Source: Ananas comosus (lineage: Eukaryota; Streptophyta; Magnoliopsida; Poales; Bromeliaceae). Taken from it: a stretch of 64,000 bases of DNA. This document shows, piece by piece, positions 10,668 through 22,342 of this stretch (position 1 is its first letter; the number at the start of each line of letters is the position of its first letter). The notes under the pieces were generated by a model. That model was given only the letters and a program-made list of their open reading frames with translations. It made no database searches and had not been told where the DNA came from. The position numbers were made by a program, and so were the translations under genes. Location: positions 10,671,445 through 10,735,444 of the forward strand of contig NC_033625.1 in assembly GCF_001540865.1 (NCBI RefSeq). Direction: 5' to 3'.

Positions 10668-11015
10668 CGGGTGAGGATCCGCTCACTCACCCAACTTACA
10701 ATCTAATCACTTCGGGGAGGATCCGCTCACTCTCCTGACTCATAACCTAAACACTTCGGGGAGGATCCGCTCACTCGCCCGACTCAACACACACACTCTC
10801 TACGGGGAGGATCCGCTCACTCGCCCGACTCATAACACACACACACTCTCTACGGGGAGGATCCGCTCACTCGCCCGACTCACAACACACACACACTCTC
10901 TACGGGGAGGATCCGTTCACTCGCCCGACTCACAACACACACACACACTCTCTACGGGGAGGATCCGCTCACTCGCCCGACTCAACACACATAGGTACGA
11001 CAACCCAATCTCAAC
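10668..11015 (-). repeat. GGATCC tandem repeat array in LTR B
   Basis: About seven units; the core is GGGGAGGATCCGCTCACTCG followed by CCCGACTC. The last units are separated by (AC)n runs of slightly different length. Unit arms are partly self-complementary, for example GGGTGAG...CTCACCC in the first unit. Similar, more degenerate units lie in LTR A. Confidence 0.85.
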
Positions 11016-12314
11016 TCATAGGTGAGGATCAGCTCACTCACTCGACTCACCTGGGGAGGATCAGCTCACTCGCCCAAGACTATTTGCGGGACCCTAACGG
11101 CTATCCCTCGGAATCCAAATGGCTATCCCTATCAGGTGACAACTCCGGAGTGCACTGCTTGTGTGGAGCGACCACCCCAAGCTACGAACAGACATATGAG
11201 CATGGTCAAATCCCCGTCACTGAGGATACCCTACCACTCTAGACAACCACACTTGGGAACTAGTTCACTTCTAAGTTCAACATGCAATAAATGTTTTCAT
11301 CTATACTCTAGGTTCATCAATGCAACTCGTTCTGTGTTCATAGTTAACTAAATGCCACTCATTATCATCTAAGTGTTCTTTATACACTCTTAACAATAAC
11401 TCCCTAGGTTGTCATTTTCCTAGGTTCATATCCACACTTATACATACATTATGTCATATAGGGTGAAACTATACTATTCCAAACTCATGCACACTAGGTT
11501 CAAGTGTTAAATCCACAACTACACTACCATAGCATGCAAATATCTACATTATCACTCAAGCACCCTATATGCTACATGTTCAATATGCAAATAATCAACA
11601 TTAATAACTTAGACATATATAGGGAGCAGTTCAACTGCTTCGGGATAGTCACCACCCACCTTTCAACGATGTTGGGGTTCTAGAAATGTTACTCGGCACT
11701 TGCTATGACGTCGCTTCGCCCTCCAAGGTGTGAACGAAGCCCGACCGGTCTTGTTTCGCCGATATCTTTCCAACGGCTCAACGAATGCTAAATCCGTCTT
11801 TGCCCACGCGTTTAGACACCTATCAATTAGGTTTACAACCACTCAATTTAGATCAAAACTCTAGATTTCCAAAAACCCCATTTTTAACCCTAGGTATAAC
11901 CAATGCAAAAATCTCTCATTGGAGCTCTAGATTCATGCATAATCTATCTATTAGAGAAGCTAGGGTTCCAACAAAACCATTTCTAGGAAATAAAAACCTA
12001 TAGGGATCTACCATGAAAGCTCTCATGAGCTTATCTCCAAAGCAAGCTCCAATGGTGGAGAGGAAGAAGAAGAAGATGCTAATCCCTCTCTTGATCTTGT
12101 TCTCCACCAAATCCACCTCCTTTCCTTCCTTCTTGAAGAGAGAGAGAGAGCTTGTAGAGAGAGAGAGAGAGAGGTCTTTAGTGTTTAGGTCACGAGAATG
12201 AGAGGGAGAAGAAAAACCTTACTCCTATACCCTCTCATTAGTGTACAAATTGCAGAAAAGACCCCCAACTTCATGTTTCCTGTACTGCCCCCGCGGGGGC
12301 CATTTTTTGTATAA

Positions 12315-12347
12315 GGGACCGGTCCCTGGACTTGAGGGACCGGTCCC
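12315..12347. repeat. ACCGGT palindrome pair in LTR B
   Basis: Two GGGACCGGTCCC palindromes with the same CTGGACTTGA spacer as in LTR A. Confidence 0.85.
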
Positions 12348-12690
12348 TGTAAGTCCAGAATTTCAGGATTTTACGACTTAGCCAAATTTTCAGCTTTTTC
12401 ACCGTTTCTTTTCCGTTTTCGCTCGTTTTCGCTCGTTTGACCTCTGATTCTTTTCAAATCGAACCGAGACTCTCCAAACATGTTTTTGAGCGTGTTTTCA
12501 TCATCTCTTCATCCATGCTAACGCCGGATTTAGTACACGGCCCAACATAGCCTTTCGGGTTCCGTTTCGCACCAATGCGCATCAAAACGCCCGAATGCTC
12601 CCGAACTTCACCGGAACCATTCCGATGGCTCTCCAACCAAATGTACAACGTAACTTTCATGATTTTAGAAGTCTAGTTCCTTACACCCAG

Positions 12691-13554
12691 CTTGTGGTCC
12701 TCACTGACCTTGTAGCACAGCAGGCGGCGGCCGCTCAGCAACAGGCAGAGGTGGCACAGCGGCAGGAGGCGCGGATGAAGCAACTGGAGGATCTCTTGCT
12801 ATAGCATGCAGCAGCTTCTAGGGAGACTCAGGTTCCCACACCGCCAGCACCCGTAGTGGACGTCGCGCCGAGGGTGCAATCCCTTGCGCCCAGTTCTTCG
12901 CGTGCGACACCGGCGACCGCACCACGGGAAAAGGTGGTTGCAGTACCACCGATTCAGATACCTGCGGCGAGGGCAGCTTTCCCTGTGATGGCCGAGGGAG
13001 CCGAGCGGGATCAGCTCATGGATCCCCTCAGTGAGTTCAGGAGGTGCAGTCCGAGGATCTTCGACGGCGAGAAGGTCGACCACTCGATTGTTGAGAAGTG
13101 GTTGATACACATGGAGAAGCTGTTTCGAGATACCTTTGTTGAGGAGCGGGATAGAGTTTGGCTTGCCACACATCATTTGGACGGCGAGGCCTATCGTTGG
13201 TGATTGGATATCCAGGACAACCCCAACACTGATTTGGCAGCGATTTCTTGGACGAGGTTCAAGGAGCTTCTTCTAGCGCACTACTTCCCTACTAGTGTTA
13301 AGAGGAAGATGGAGCAGGATTTGCGCAGTTTACGCCAGGAGGAGCGGACCGTGGCCGAGTAAGAGAGAGAGTTTTCTCGGCTACTTTACTGTGTACCCTT
13401 CGTAGTGCGGGATGACGAGGACAAGACCCGCATTTTTTAGCGTGGATTGCGGCCTTCGATCTTTCGGTTGGTGCAGTCCTCCAACCTCCAAACCTACCGG
13501 GAGGTTGTGAACCGTGCACTCATCATGGAGGCTGGAGCGGCAAACCTTCAGGAG
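12691..13554 (+). pseudogene. gag: E1 gag, middle segment
   Basis: Continues the gag frame after solo LTR B. It encodes a Gln/Ala-rich coiled-coil-like stretch and then the retrotransposon gag domain, with FDGE and FRDTFVEERDRVWLA blocks and the later ELLLAHYFP block. In-frame stops at 12802 (TAG where E3 has Gln), 13201 (TGA in place of Trp), 13361 and 13438 make it non-functional. It ends at 13554, where E2 is inserted, and resumes at 36331 with the basic linker and zinc knuckle. AGGAG (13550-13554) pairs with AGGGA (36326-36330) as a decayed target duplication. Confidence 0.85.
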
Positions 13555-13569
13555 TGTGAGGAAGTGAAT
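13555..13569 (+). mobile_element. E2 5' LTR stub
   Basis: TGTGAGGAAGTGAAT matches the start of the E2 3' LTR at 29227. It continues after solo LTR C at 16094-16106 (TGAATTCTCGAAA) and then breaks off into E3 reverse transcriptase sequence. The remaining LTR of about 2.5 kb is lost. Confidence 0.8.
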
Positions 13570-14032
13570 TGTCACGCTCCGAGACCGCTACCAATTTGGT
13601 CCGGCCCGGGCGCGTCGAACAGACGCCGAACGGACAGAACCTCCCCTGTCCGCCCAAGGCTAACCAACAGATCATGTATGAGAATTTACCCAGGAATTAA
13701 TTCATAAATACACGATCAAGACGCACCACCAGTGCAACAAGACGAGAGCAAGATACAAGTATAAAAACATGTACAAGTACATAAAGAGAGAAGAGGCTAT
13801 CTATTACATTCATTTGACATAATATATACATATAATTACATCTTTTACTTTCTCCCAAAATATAAATACAATTACTCCAACCTCACCCTATACAACATCT
13901 ACTCTCAAATACAAAAAGGGTGACAGCTAATGCAAAAGGGAGGTAGCTAATGCGACTAGAGCGCCGGGCCCTTACCACGATCCTCACGCTCACCGGGGGC
14001 GCCCGAACTAGAACCTGTAAAAAGTGGGGTGA

Positions 14033-14051
14033 GAACTAACTTCCTTAGTTC
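14033..14051 (-). other. LTR stem-loop, 7-bp stem variant
   Basis: GAACTAA-CTTCC-TTAGTTC: the stem is extended by an A-T pair compared with LTR B and the loop is different. It lies just upstream (element strand) of the TTTTTACAG acceptor-like site. Confidence 0.6.
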
Positions 14052-15139
14052 CCAGTGGGTTCGGCCGCCGACTCCGCCGATCTCCCCACTAGGTCTAAAT
14101 GGGCACAAGTAGATATATCGATATATAGATAATAAAAAAAGCTGTAAGGACAGGAAAGTAAAGCTACACTACTATGCCCAATCATAGATATATGAATGCA
14201 TGTCCAATGAATTGGTAAGCAACTAACCTGTCGTCATGTCAAAGGTAAAGCTATGTACCTATTCATCGATCTTATTCACTTGTTTCTTAATCTCATGGCT
14301 TCCCTGAAGGAGCCTACTGCTCACTAGCCATCTCGAAGGTAGGGAGGGTCAACTCGCACTACGAACCGAGACCGTCTGGCGGGGCCAAAATAGGCAATCC
14401 CTTGGGACCCAAAATAGGCAATCCTACGTGGCCAACTCCGGAGCGCACTACTTGTGCGGGGCTTCCATCACAAGTTTAAAAACAGACCGTGAGCATGATC
14501 CAATCCTCGTCTCGAGAATACCCTATCCTCTAGGGTTACAATCATCATATAGTCCATGGGTTTCACATACTCTACGACTCACATGTGTCATTTGTTCTTT
14601 TGCTTATTATCAACTAAATGCCACTCGTTCATTTGTTTACTATCGACTAGATGCCACTCGTTCTTTGTTTAACATTAGACGAACCATTGAGTCCATCTCT
14701 TCCTCTGCACTATAGGATTCACAAATCTCGACCCAATCCTTATCGATCCACTATATCAAATATCTAATACATGCTACGATATCATCAAGGAAAGCATAAG
14801 GAAAGGCAATGCACAATCATCCTATAATGCAATAATACAAGATGCAGAATCAAAATGTACTAAGACATAGAAGGGAGCCTGATTGCTTCGGGATGGACAC
14901 CACCAACCTCTTGGCGATGCCGCGGTGGTAGAAAACTCGACGCTGCGGTCTTTGCACGCCGCTTCAACTCCTCGGGGCGAAGCAAGCCCTCGAGTATCCG
15001 ATTCGGCGATAACTCCGCACTCCTTCGTCGGATGGGCAAACCGTCTTCGCCGACGCGTTCCGAGACCTAGCAATTTGGTTTATGACCTATTAAGATAGAT
15101 TAAAACCCTAGATTTACCAAAATCCCAAATCTGTGCCCT

Positions 15140-15256
15140 AGAATGGCAACGAGGGAGAAATCCGTGGTGCGAGCTTCGATTTCGAGCTCGAACCATCNAG
15201 AATGGCAACGAGGGAGAAATCCGTGGTGCGAGCTTCGATTTCGAGCTCGAACCATC
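15140..15256. repeat. 58-bp exact duplication around an N
   Basis: 15140-15197 and 15199-15256 are identical 58-base blocks separated by one N at 15198. This looks like an unresolved overlap at a contig join rather than a biological duplication. Confidence 0.85.
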
Positions 15257-15646
15257 TATTTATCTCCAATAGGCTCTATTCGAACCAATTCCAAGCAATA
15301 AAACCCAATCCTTAGAAATCTACCATGGAAGGGTTTGGAGCTTACCTCTAAGCCAAGCTCCAAGCTTGCCCTAGCTTGAAGGAGAGAGGGAAGAAGATGG
15401 TCTTCTCCTTCCTCTTGATCTTCTCCTTCTCTTTTCTCTTCTGCTCCTTCTTCTTCTTCTTCTTCTTTCTTTCTTCTCTTTCTTCTTTCTTTCTAGAGAG
15501 AGAGAGGGAAAGAGTGTGAAAGAGAGAGAAAGAGCAACTGAGAGGGAGAGAGAGGGGTCCCCCACCTCTATTAAAGACCATTTTGCAGTTAGCCCCCTCA
15601 ACTTTTCATCTTTAGAATCAGCCCTCTCTGGGCATTCTCGCGGTGA

Positions 15647-15921
15647 GGGACCGGTCCCAGCTCGGGGAGACCGGTCCCCGAAGGATGCCATTTCGAGCAG
15701 AGGGGTTTTCGCGTTTGGGAACCGGTCCTTGCCTGAGAGACCGGTCCTTGTCCGAGAGACCGGTTCCCGAAAGTCGGATTCTCGGGACTTAGCCAAATTT
15801 CGGCTATTTTCGCTGGACTAACGTTCGGGAACCGGTCCTTGCCTATAGGGACTGGTCTCATCAGAGACCTCCGCAACCCATCCTGATGGGACCGATCCCT
15901 CCCTGCCAGGGACCGGTCCCC
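15647..15921. repeat. ACCGGT palindrome array in LTR C
   Basis: At least seven ACCGGT cores in GGGACCGGTCCC-like contexts, with spacers such as TTGCCTGAGA. Confidence 0.85.
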
Positions 15922-16105
15922 GAGAGCATTTCTGCTCAAGTGCAAGTTTTGCACTTAGTGCTCTCGTGGACCCTTCCTTAATGCACTTTATGCATTATAA
16001 TCACCTTCGGACTTTTCGAAGCCTACGCACTCGACAACTAGTCGATTCTGATTGAAGTCTAATCCTCGAGTTTCGAGAATTCACTTCCTTACATGAATTC
16101 TCGAA

Positions 16106-16730
16106 AAGCTGCCGGGGCATTAGTAAGCCCAAACGGCATAACAGTAAACTCATAATGTCCATACCGTGTTCTAAAAGCCGTCTTCGACACATCCTCAGGT
16201 TTGATCCTCAACTAATGATATCCCGACTGCAAGTCAATCTTGGAATATACACAAGATCCCTGGAGCTGATCAAATAGATCATCAATCCTCGGTAATGGAT
16301 ACTTGTTCTTAATCGTGACTTTATTAAGTTCACGATAATCCACACACAAACGAAGTGATCCATCCTTCTTCTTGACAAATAAGACCGGTGCTCCCCAAGG
16401 TGACACACTCGGTCGCACAAAATCCTTGTCCAGAAGATCCTGCAACTGTGCCTTCAGCTCCTTCAATTCCGCCGGTGCCATCCTATAAGGCGCCTTTGAG
16501 ATTGGAGTAGTCCCGGGAACGAGATCTACCGCAAACTGAATCTCCCTATCCGGAGGCATGCCTGGAAGCTCCGCTGGGAACACATCTCCAAACTCCCGCA
16601 CTACGGGAATATCGGCTCGCTGGGAACACATCTCCAAATCCCGCACTACTGGGAATATCCTCAATCCTAGGGTGGCGTACTGCATCATCTCGCAACACAA
16701 GTAGTCAAGTTAGGCTACGCGCCTTCTTAT
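16106..16730 (-). pseudogene. pol: E3 reverse transcriptase, N-terminal half
   Basis: On the minus strand the region encodes the typical gypsy block from [19 protein letters not shown] through [18 protein letters not shown] to [13 protein letters not shown] at about 16212 replaces a Gln codon (CAG to TAG). A 46-bp direct duplication (16572-16617 and 16618-16663) disrupts the segment upstream of ELPGMPPD. The catalytic FIDD is absent because the element ends here, so no activity is possible. Confidence 0.88.
16572..16663. repeat. 46-bp tandem duplication in E3 pol
   Basis: Two 46-base units, both starting CGCTGGGAACACATCTCCAA and differing by a few bases and one indel, repeat the VREFGDVFP coding block. 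Confidence 0.8.
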
Positions 16731-16839
16731 ATCAACTGGCCGTAGCTCGGGAGGAGCTGAATCGTCATCGCAAACAGCGAACTCTGGCATCCTCGGTACA
16801 CAACTCGGCTGCCCGCTCTCTAAACGGTCACCGTTCGAT

Positions 16840-18579
16840 TACACGTGGCAATCAATTGGTGGCAAAGTACTTGGTTCAACCAGTCCTGCCCAAACACCAG
16901 TCAAACTCTCGAGTTTATGCAAAGTGCAAGTCACGGGCATGATCAACTCCACCGACCAGGACAACTGGGGCAAACTCCCGATGTCCAAATTAGATGGACG
17001 GGGGTACACGACTCTCCGGATGGAACAAGGATACAAAGTGGGATGCATGCAACTCGGCAACAGACCGGTCTAAATGAATGCGACTGCACGGTATCAAACA
17101 AGCTCTAGCTCAGGAATCCATAAAGTAAATATACCTGCCGACCACATTCTCGGCTTACCAGCCGGGGCCTCCTCAGTCAGGGCCGCGTACATGCGCCCGG
17201 GCTCGGGCCTGTCGTGACCCCTCCAACTGGACCGCTGAATGGCGGGCGCCTTGGGCCTTGGTTTATGCGCAGAGATGTCCCTTAACTGGGATTGGCGATG
17301 CTGGGTGCAGATGCCAAAGGATGGCGCTGGGCAAAGGGCTCCTCGGGCAGTCCGGGACTGGAAGGTGGGGGCCCTCCTGGCCACCAAAGGCATCGGGCCC
17401 GGCTGCGTGAACACTGGCCGTGGATAATGAGGGGACCCGCACGATCACGCATGCGGGGGGAGCCTTGACGGACGATGGGGTTCCTCCTGCTGAGTAAACT
17501 GGCCACGTCCTCGCCGACAGGCTCCGGGCTCTTGGGGGTTGCCTCGGGGCCTCCGTGAGTGCGTCTGACTCAGCACCCTTAGCGCAGGTCCTTTTCCTTG
17601 CCCTTGTCTTGGCCTCGCGTCGGGCTCCTTGGCAGATCTGGCGCTCCAGGGGGCCTCCACAATAAGTGCACGGTCCACACTCTCACCGGTTAGGTTTGGA
17701 TGGTTGGAGGCTGCCACCACCCGAAAGGATCGTAAGGCCGCAATCCACCTAAAGATGGGGCCTGTCCTCATCATCCCGGGACCACAAAAGGTACACAGTG
17801 GAGTAGCCGGAGAAAACATCTCTCTCGTCTCGGCACTGATCCTCTCCTGGTGCACGGGGGGGGGGGGGCTGCAAGCTGGCGCAAATCCTGCTCCATTTTC
17901 CTCTTGACGCTTGGGTGGGAAGGTGGTGCGCTAGAAGAAGTTCTTGAAACCTAGTCCAGTTAATCGCGTGCCAGTCTGTCAGAAAGTGAGTGGCGAGCCA
18001 AACTCTGTCCCTCTCCTCAACGAAGGTATCTCGAAACAGCTTCTCCATGTGCAGCAACCACTTCTCAACAATCCAGTGGTCGACGTTCTCGCCATCAAAC
18101 GTTCTCGGGCTGCACCTCCTGAACTCGCTGAGGCGTTCCATAAGCCGATCCCGCTCGGCTCCCTCGGCCATCACGGGGAATGCGGCCACGGTCGTCGGTC
18201 TCTAAACTGGAAATGCCGCAACCACCTCCTCCCGAGGTGCGGTCGCCGGTACCGCACGTAAAGAGCTGGGCGCGGGGGACTGCACCCTCGGTGTGACGTC
18301 CACCACGGGTGCTGGCGGTGTGGGGCCCTGGGTCTCCCTCGAAGCTGCCGCCTGCTGAAGTAGGAGGTCCTCAAGATGCTTCATCCGCGCCTCCTGCCGC
18401 TGAGCCACCTCAGCTTGTCGTTGCGCCGCTGCCGTCTGCTGCGCAAACAGATCAGTGAGAACCGCAAGCTGGGCCCTCAAGTCGCGGACCTCACTAGATC
18501 CGGAAGTAGCGGAGGTCTCGACCTCCTCGGGATGTGCCGCATCATCCGTCCCGGCAGACTAGGAGCGTGTAACCGGCAT
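16840..18579 (-). pseudogene. gag: E3 gag and protease region, heavily decayed
   Basis: ATG at 18579 begins MPVTRS, then a stop at codon 7 (18561-18559). Downstream, frames shift repeatedly but the gag domain is clear (18189 downward: FDGENVDHWIVEKWLLHMEK and FRDTFVEERDRVWLATHF). About 24 codons present in E1 are missing after ATHF. The basic linker (near 17500), the zinc-knuckle region (near 17300) and the protease region (near 17100) can be followed only across frames. The DTG triad is not intact. Confidence 0.8.
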
Positions 18580-18890
18580 CGTCACTACAAAACATAGAAG
18601 CGCAAGTTAATAACCCACGCTATCGCATCCCCGCTCAAAACGATAAAACCGAAATCATGCGAAAGTAAGGAAGTGTCCTTCACTACTAACTCCCGATGTT
18701 ATGTTGTCGGCCGCCAACGTAACCCTCCGCGAAGTTAGGAGCCATACACTCCGATCAAACTCTAACTTTTTAGAGTTATAAAGACACCAAATCAGGATAC
18801 TTTCGCTCACAAGTCAAATAGACCTTGTCTCTCACGAGCCTATTTCCTACAGTCCAACCAGCCTAAGGTTTGCTAGGTCCACTAAGACTC

Positions 18891-18910
18891 AACCCTAGGC
18901 TCTGATACCA
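18891..18910 (-). promoter_or_regulatory. E3 primer-binding site (initiator tRNA-Met)
   Basis: On the minus strand TGGTATCAGAGCC is followed by TAGGGTT. The first 13 bases match the complement of the plant initiator tRNA-Met 3' end exactly. It lies 8 bases from the LTR end at 18919. Confidence 0.9.
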
Positions 18911-18918
18911 AATTAATC

Positions 18919-21600
18919 TGTCACGCCCCGGGACCGGCGAGGGCCCTCCCAGTAGCGTGCCCAGACCCGCATATGTCTACACATATAAGGCGTCTACAAT
19001 AAAGCGGAAGTAAAAGCAAGAAATAGAACAAATAAAAGAAGTGAAATAACTAGCAACTAATGATATCAGAGCGAGTAAAGTTCTATCATCTACACCGAAG
19101 TAAAGAAATAAAGCTAGACAATAAAAGAAACCATAAGTAGTACAATATCTGTCTCTAGTACAAAAATGGTGGTCTCTAGTACACTGGTAAAACCCTCAAC
19201 CTCTCGTCAAAAAGGTAAAATATCGAGAGGTAGACCACCTAGCAACTCGTCCTCGAAGGAAGCTAGCTCGAAGCAACTCCCTTCCCGCGATCCCTGGCCT
19301 CACCCTGCGTGGAAGGCTCTGAAAAATATCGAGAAAAAGAGGGCGTGAGAACTATAATTTATAGTTCCCAGTGGGCAATTACTGACCTCAGCTCAGTGCA
19401 CCACTAGGCCCCAAAGAAAAGGGTAAGTCTAACAATAAGAGTAACGAGTAAATTGCATATTAGAAAGCATAATAATTAGGATGCTAAGCTACAACTTGCA
19501 ATTAAACATGGCATTCCTAATGCGACTTTATCTTGTCATGGATATATATGTTCACAAGTAATATCATGCTTTACTTTATACAGATATGAAAGTAATACTT
19601 GGTCATGACTACAATGCATATAAGGATGCAATAAACAACATCTCCTAGCATACTACATGTATGTATGAATACCCAAATGTCCACAACTATGCTAGAAGTA
19701 AGTCCAAGTAATCCTACTACTACTCTCTGACTAGTAGTGATCATAATAAACTCAACACCGTGTCGATTTCCATTTCCAATTAAGGACCTACCAAAGGTAG
19801 TCCAGCTTGTGCCGCCTAAGTGCCTGTGGTAGCCCGACATCCCTACTCTTGGAATGTGTCTGTCCCACTCGACCCCGTAGGCTTCTCAATACCGCACGAG
19901 CGAACATAAGTCGCGTAGGCTAACTCCGGAGTGCCGGCTTGTAGGGAGCGACCCTCACAAGCATGTGCGAATGAGCACAAATGGCAAACAAGCAAGGTCA
20001 CTGTCTCAAATACTCTATCCGCATGTCTCTAACATGGCAAGGTCACTAGCATCCCAAGGATCTAGCCCAATGTCTCTAAGTGATGTCCCAACACTCACTT
20101 GCTTAGTGCCTCTTTATGACACTTAAGCATCACACTGATCAAGCTCAATTCTTGTTCTATGTTTCATTTAAACATTAATACTAATGACTACTATAGCCCG
20201 GGCCCAATGCCTCTTTATGACATTGGCCCAATTCTCAAATAGTCCAAGTTCTCAAGCCCTCTCTAGGCTTCTAAAATTCCTAATGTCCCAATTGGCATAT
20301 AGGTTAAATGCAAGAGAGCAAGATCCGTTTTCATAATAGGGATCATGGTTCCCAATCATAACTAGAATGCTAAGTCTCACATGCATGCACTCTACCACAT
20401 AGGGGTCTAAAATTTCACTATACATAATATATGCATGTTAAGCATTCTAAAATTCATATTAAATACATTTAACATGGAAATGCATGAATTTCTATTTTAC
20501 GAAACATATTTGCCAAATATGAGCATTTCTCATATCATAGGCTAGGTCAAACCCACCGAACCGTCGCGTGCTCCTTCGATTCGCCGAACGGAGTTGTCCA
20601 CGAGTCTCAAAGTACCCTAAAAGTGATCAGCGAAGAGATACGAGGGCATTACGACCAACCATAAGATCAAACATTAACCTAGAAGCCAAAAGGGCCAAAA
20701 CTCACCTCAAGAGAAGAAATCTCTTCCAAAGCTCCAAAAGAGAGCTAGCACCCTTCCAATCCAAGCCCAAGGAAGGTTCTAAACCAATCAATCTAGCCTC
20801 AAAAGCCCTAGATCAAAAAGCCCCAAAATCAACCCTAAACCTCATTCTAGGGTTCCAACACAAAGAAAGCCTCAAATCCAAAGTCTAGATGGAGAGAAAG
20901 GGCTACCAACCTCTAAGAAGCTTCAATCCAAGCTCAAAGGGTGAAGATCTTCTCTTGGCAAGCTCCAAGTGCAAGCCTTCAAGCACCAACAAGGTGGGAA
21001 GAGGAAGAGAGGCAAAGAATGCCCTAAGTCCACCAAAACCTTCTCCTTCTTCTTCTTCTCCTCCTTCTTCTTCTCTTTCTCCCTCTCTCTCTAACAAGGG
21101 TGTGGGGAGAGTGTGATGAGGGAAATGAGAAGAAGAGAGAGGGGATGGGTCATATAGACCCTCTATTGTAACAAAATCCAGCCAGGTCCCTCAAAAATCC
21201 AAAATTGCATCAGCCCGAACTGGGCAGTTTTCGCCCAGAGGGACCGGTCTCTCCCCAGCAGGGACCGGTCTCTCGCTGCGAACCCGGAGAACCAACGTTC
21301 AAGAACCGGTCTCTCTCAGCGCGGGACCGGTCTCTCTCTGCGAAGGCGCGCTCGGGGACTGGTCTCGCCCGCCAGGGACCGGTTGCCTCAGGGCTGCTGC
21401 AGCACTACTCACTGGGGGACCGGTCTCTCCTTTCAGGGACCGGTCCCCGAGAGTAAAAACTCTCAGGACCAACTCAAAACTCAGGTTGTCGAACCTTTTG
21501 AGGTCAGAAAACATTCTACGACCCTCCACCAAGTGTGGAACAGCTCGAAATACATCCAAACACTCGAATCTCGCAATTTGCAAAGGTCCAGTGTGTTACA
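18919..21600 (-). mobile_element. E3 5' LTR
   Basis: 2682 bp reading TGTAACACACTGGACC (from 21600) to GGGGCGTGACA (18919) on the minus strand. It has an ACCGGT array (21240-21448), a GA/CT-rich leader (21040-21150), a donor-like GTTG|GTAGCC near 20910, paired AGTGTC...GGCACT hairpins near 20102 and 20208, a GAACTATAA stem-loop (19349-19367) and a TTTTTCAG|AGCC acceptor-like site (near 19318-19325). Confidence 0.92.
21240..21448. repeat. ACCGGT palindrome array in E3 LTR
   Basis: About seven GGGACCGGTCTC-like palindromes with variable spacers. Confidence 0.85.
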
Positions 21601-21884
21601 CCTAAGGTGATAAGTACGTGAAAGAAACGTAAATCTACATCGGTTGAGGAAGAATCCGATTAGGTCGGATCGTGTATAGATCTCTAGTGTGGCTAGAGAT
21701 GGACCCAAGCGGTGTTAGTTCTAAGCTCGGGAGTTTGTGTTGGCGGCCAACAACACGACGCTAAAAATTAGGACTAATACAATGGTGTACGTCCGCTTAT
21801 GGCGGAGTCAAGTCGCATAATATAGTGTATGCGACGGAGTTAAGTGGGTTAGATGACTAACCCGGTTGTTGCGTTGCAGGAACA
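21601..21884 (+). other. E2 untranslated leader
   Basis: Non-coding leader between the E3 LTR and the E2 gag ATG, with a TGTTGGCGGCCAACA block similar to the GGCGGCC blocks of the E1 and E3 leaders. The E2 PBS is not present; it was lost with the 5' LTR. CCTAA at 21601 may be one side of the E3 target duplication, the other side being deleted. Confidence 0.65.
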
Positions 21885-22170
21885 ATGTCCCCAAGAGGCT
21901 ACGTGCGTAGGTCCGTTACGGCACCATCTCCTGAGGTGCCTGAGGAAGCCGGATCTAGTGAGGTACAGGAATTACGGGCGGAGATGTCGGCATTGACCGG
22001 CATTGTACAGCGCCAGGAGAGTCGATTCGAGCAACTCCAAGGGCTTATGGAGCTGCATTTTGCGGCGACAACTGCAGCTGCGACTGAGGGCCGTGATTTG
22101 CCCCCGCCTCCAGCTTGTGCGCCTACGGCGGCTGAGGGCGAGGGCATTGCGGCAGTTCCGGTGGTGGCAC
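21885..22170 (+). pseudogene. gag: E2 gag, first segment
   Basis: ATG at 21885 opens 95 codons plus one base, interrupted by solo LTR D at 22171. The segment has a heptad-like stretch around SALTGIVQRQESRFEQLQGL. It resumes at 24710; skipping the LTR and a 5-base duplicated site restores the frame. Confidence 0.8.
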
Positions 22171-22342
22171 TGTGAGGAAGCGAATTCTCGAAATACGAGG
22201 ATTTGACTTCATCCCGAATCGACCAAGGGTCGTGTTGGTGCACTTTGGAAAAACCAAAGATGTTAAAATCACCGATAGTGCATTGAAAACGAGTCCACGA
22301 GAGCAAATAGTGCGAAATCTGCACTGGAGCAAAACTGCTCTC

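Larger units (their letters stand above)
9947..12685 (-). mobile_element. Solo gypsy LTR B (minus orientation)
   Basis: 2739 bp from TGTCACGCCCC to CCTTACA, flanked by a perfect 5-bp target duplication CCCAG (9942-9946 and 12686-12690). It interrupts E1 gag between codons and leaves the frame intact once removed. It contains the acceptor-like site with hairpin (10420-10435), a GGATCC tandem array (10668-11015), a GA-rich leader (12140-12172) and an ACCGGT palindrome pair (12315-12347). No internal region is left. Confidence 0.95.
13570..16093 (-). mobile_element. Solo gypsy LTR C (minus orientation)
   Basis: 2524 bp from TGTCACGCTCC to CTTCCTTACA, with a perfect target duplication TGAAT (13565-13569 and 16094-16098). 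It belongs to the same family as E2's own LTR (TGTRAGGAAGTGAATTCTCG start), so it inserted inverted into a relative, 15 bases from its start. It contains the hairpin 14033-14051, an acceptor-like site at 14015, a donor-like GAG|GTAAG at 15345, a GA-rich leader near 15420-15560 and ACCGGT palindromes. Confidence 0.95.
16106..21600 (-). mobile_element. E3: minus-strand gypsy element, 3'-truncated
   Basis: In element orientation: 5' LTR (21600 down to 18919), PBS (18910-18891), leader, gag (from 18579), protease region and reverse transcriptase, cut off at 16106 just before the catalytic FIDD motif. The rest of pol and the 3' LTR are missing. It lies between the E2 5' LTR stub and the E2 leader. 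It is the same family as E1 (TGTAACACACTGGACC start). Confidence 0.85.

Noticed and set aside
10668..11015. Regular repeats with spacers, superficially like a CRISPR array
   Set aside because: Units are degenerate, spacers are mostly (AC)n and near-identical, there are no cas genes, and the DNA is plant; it is a tandem repeat inside a solo LTR.
15371..15821. Arg/Lys/Glu-rich ORFs on both strands
   Set aside because: They translate the GA/CT-rich leader and the ACCGGT array of LTR C. Similar ORFs appear wherever these sequences occur (22571-22915, 55313-55936, 21205-21610, 40199-40669).
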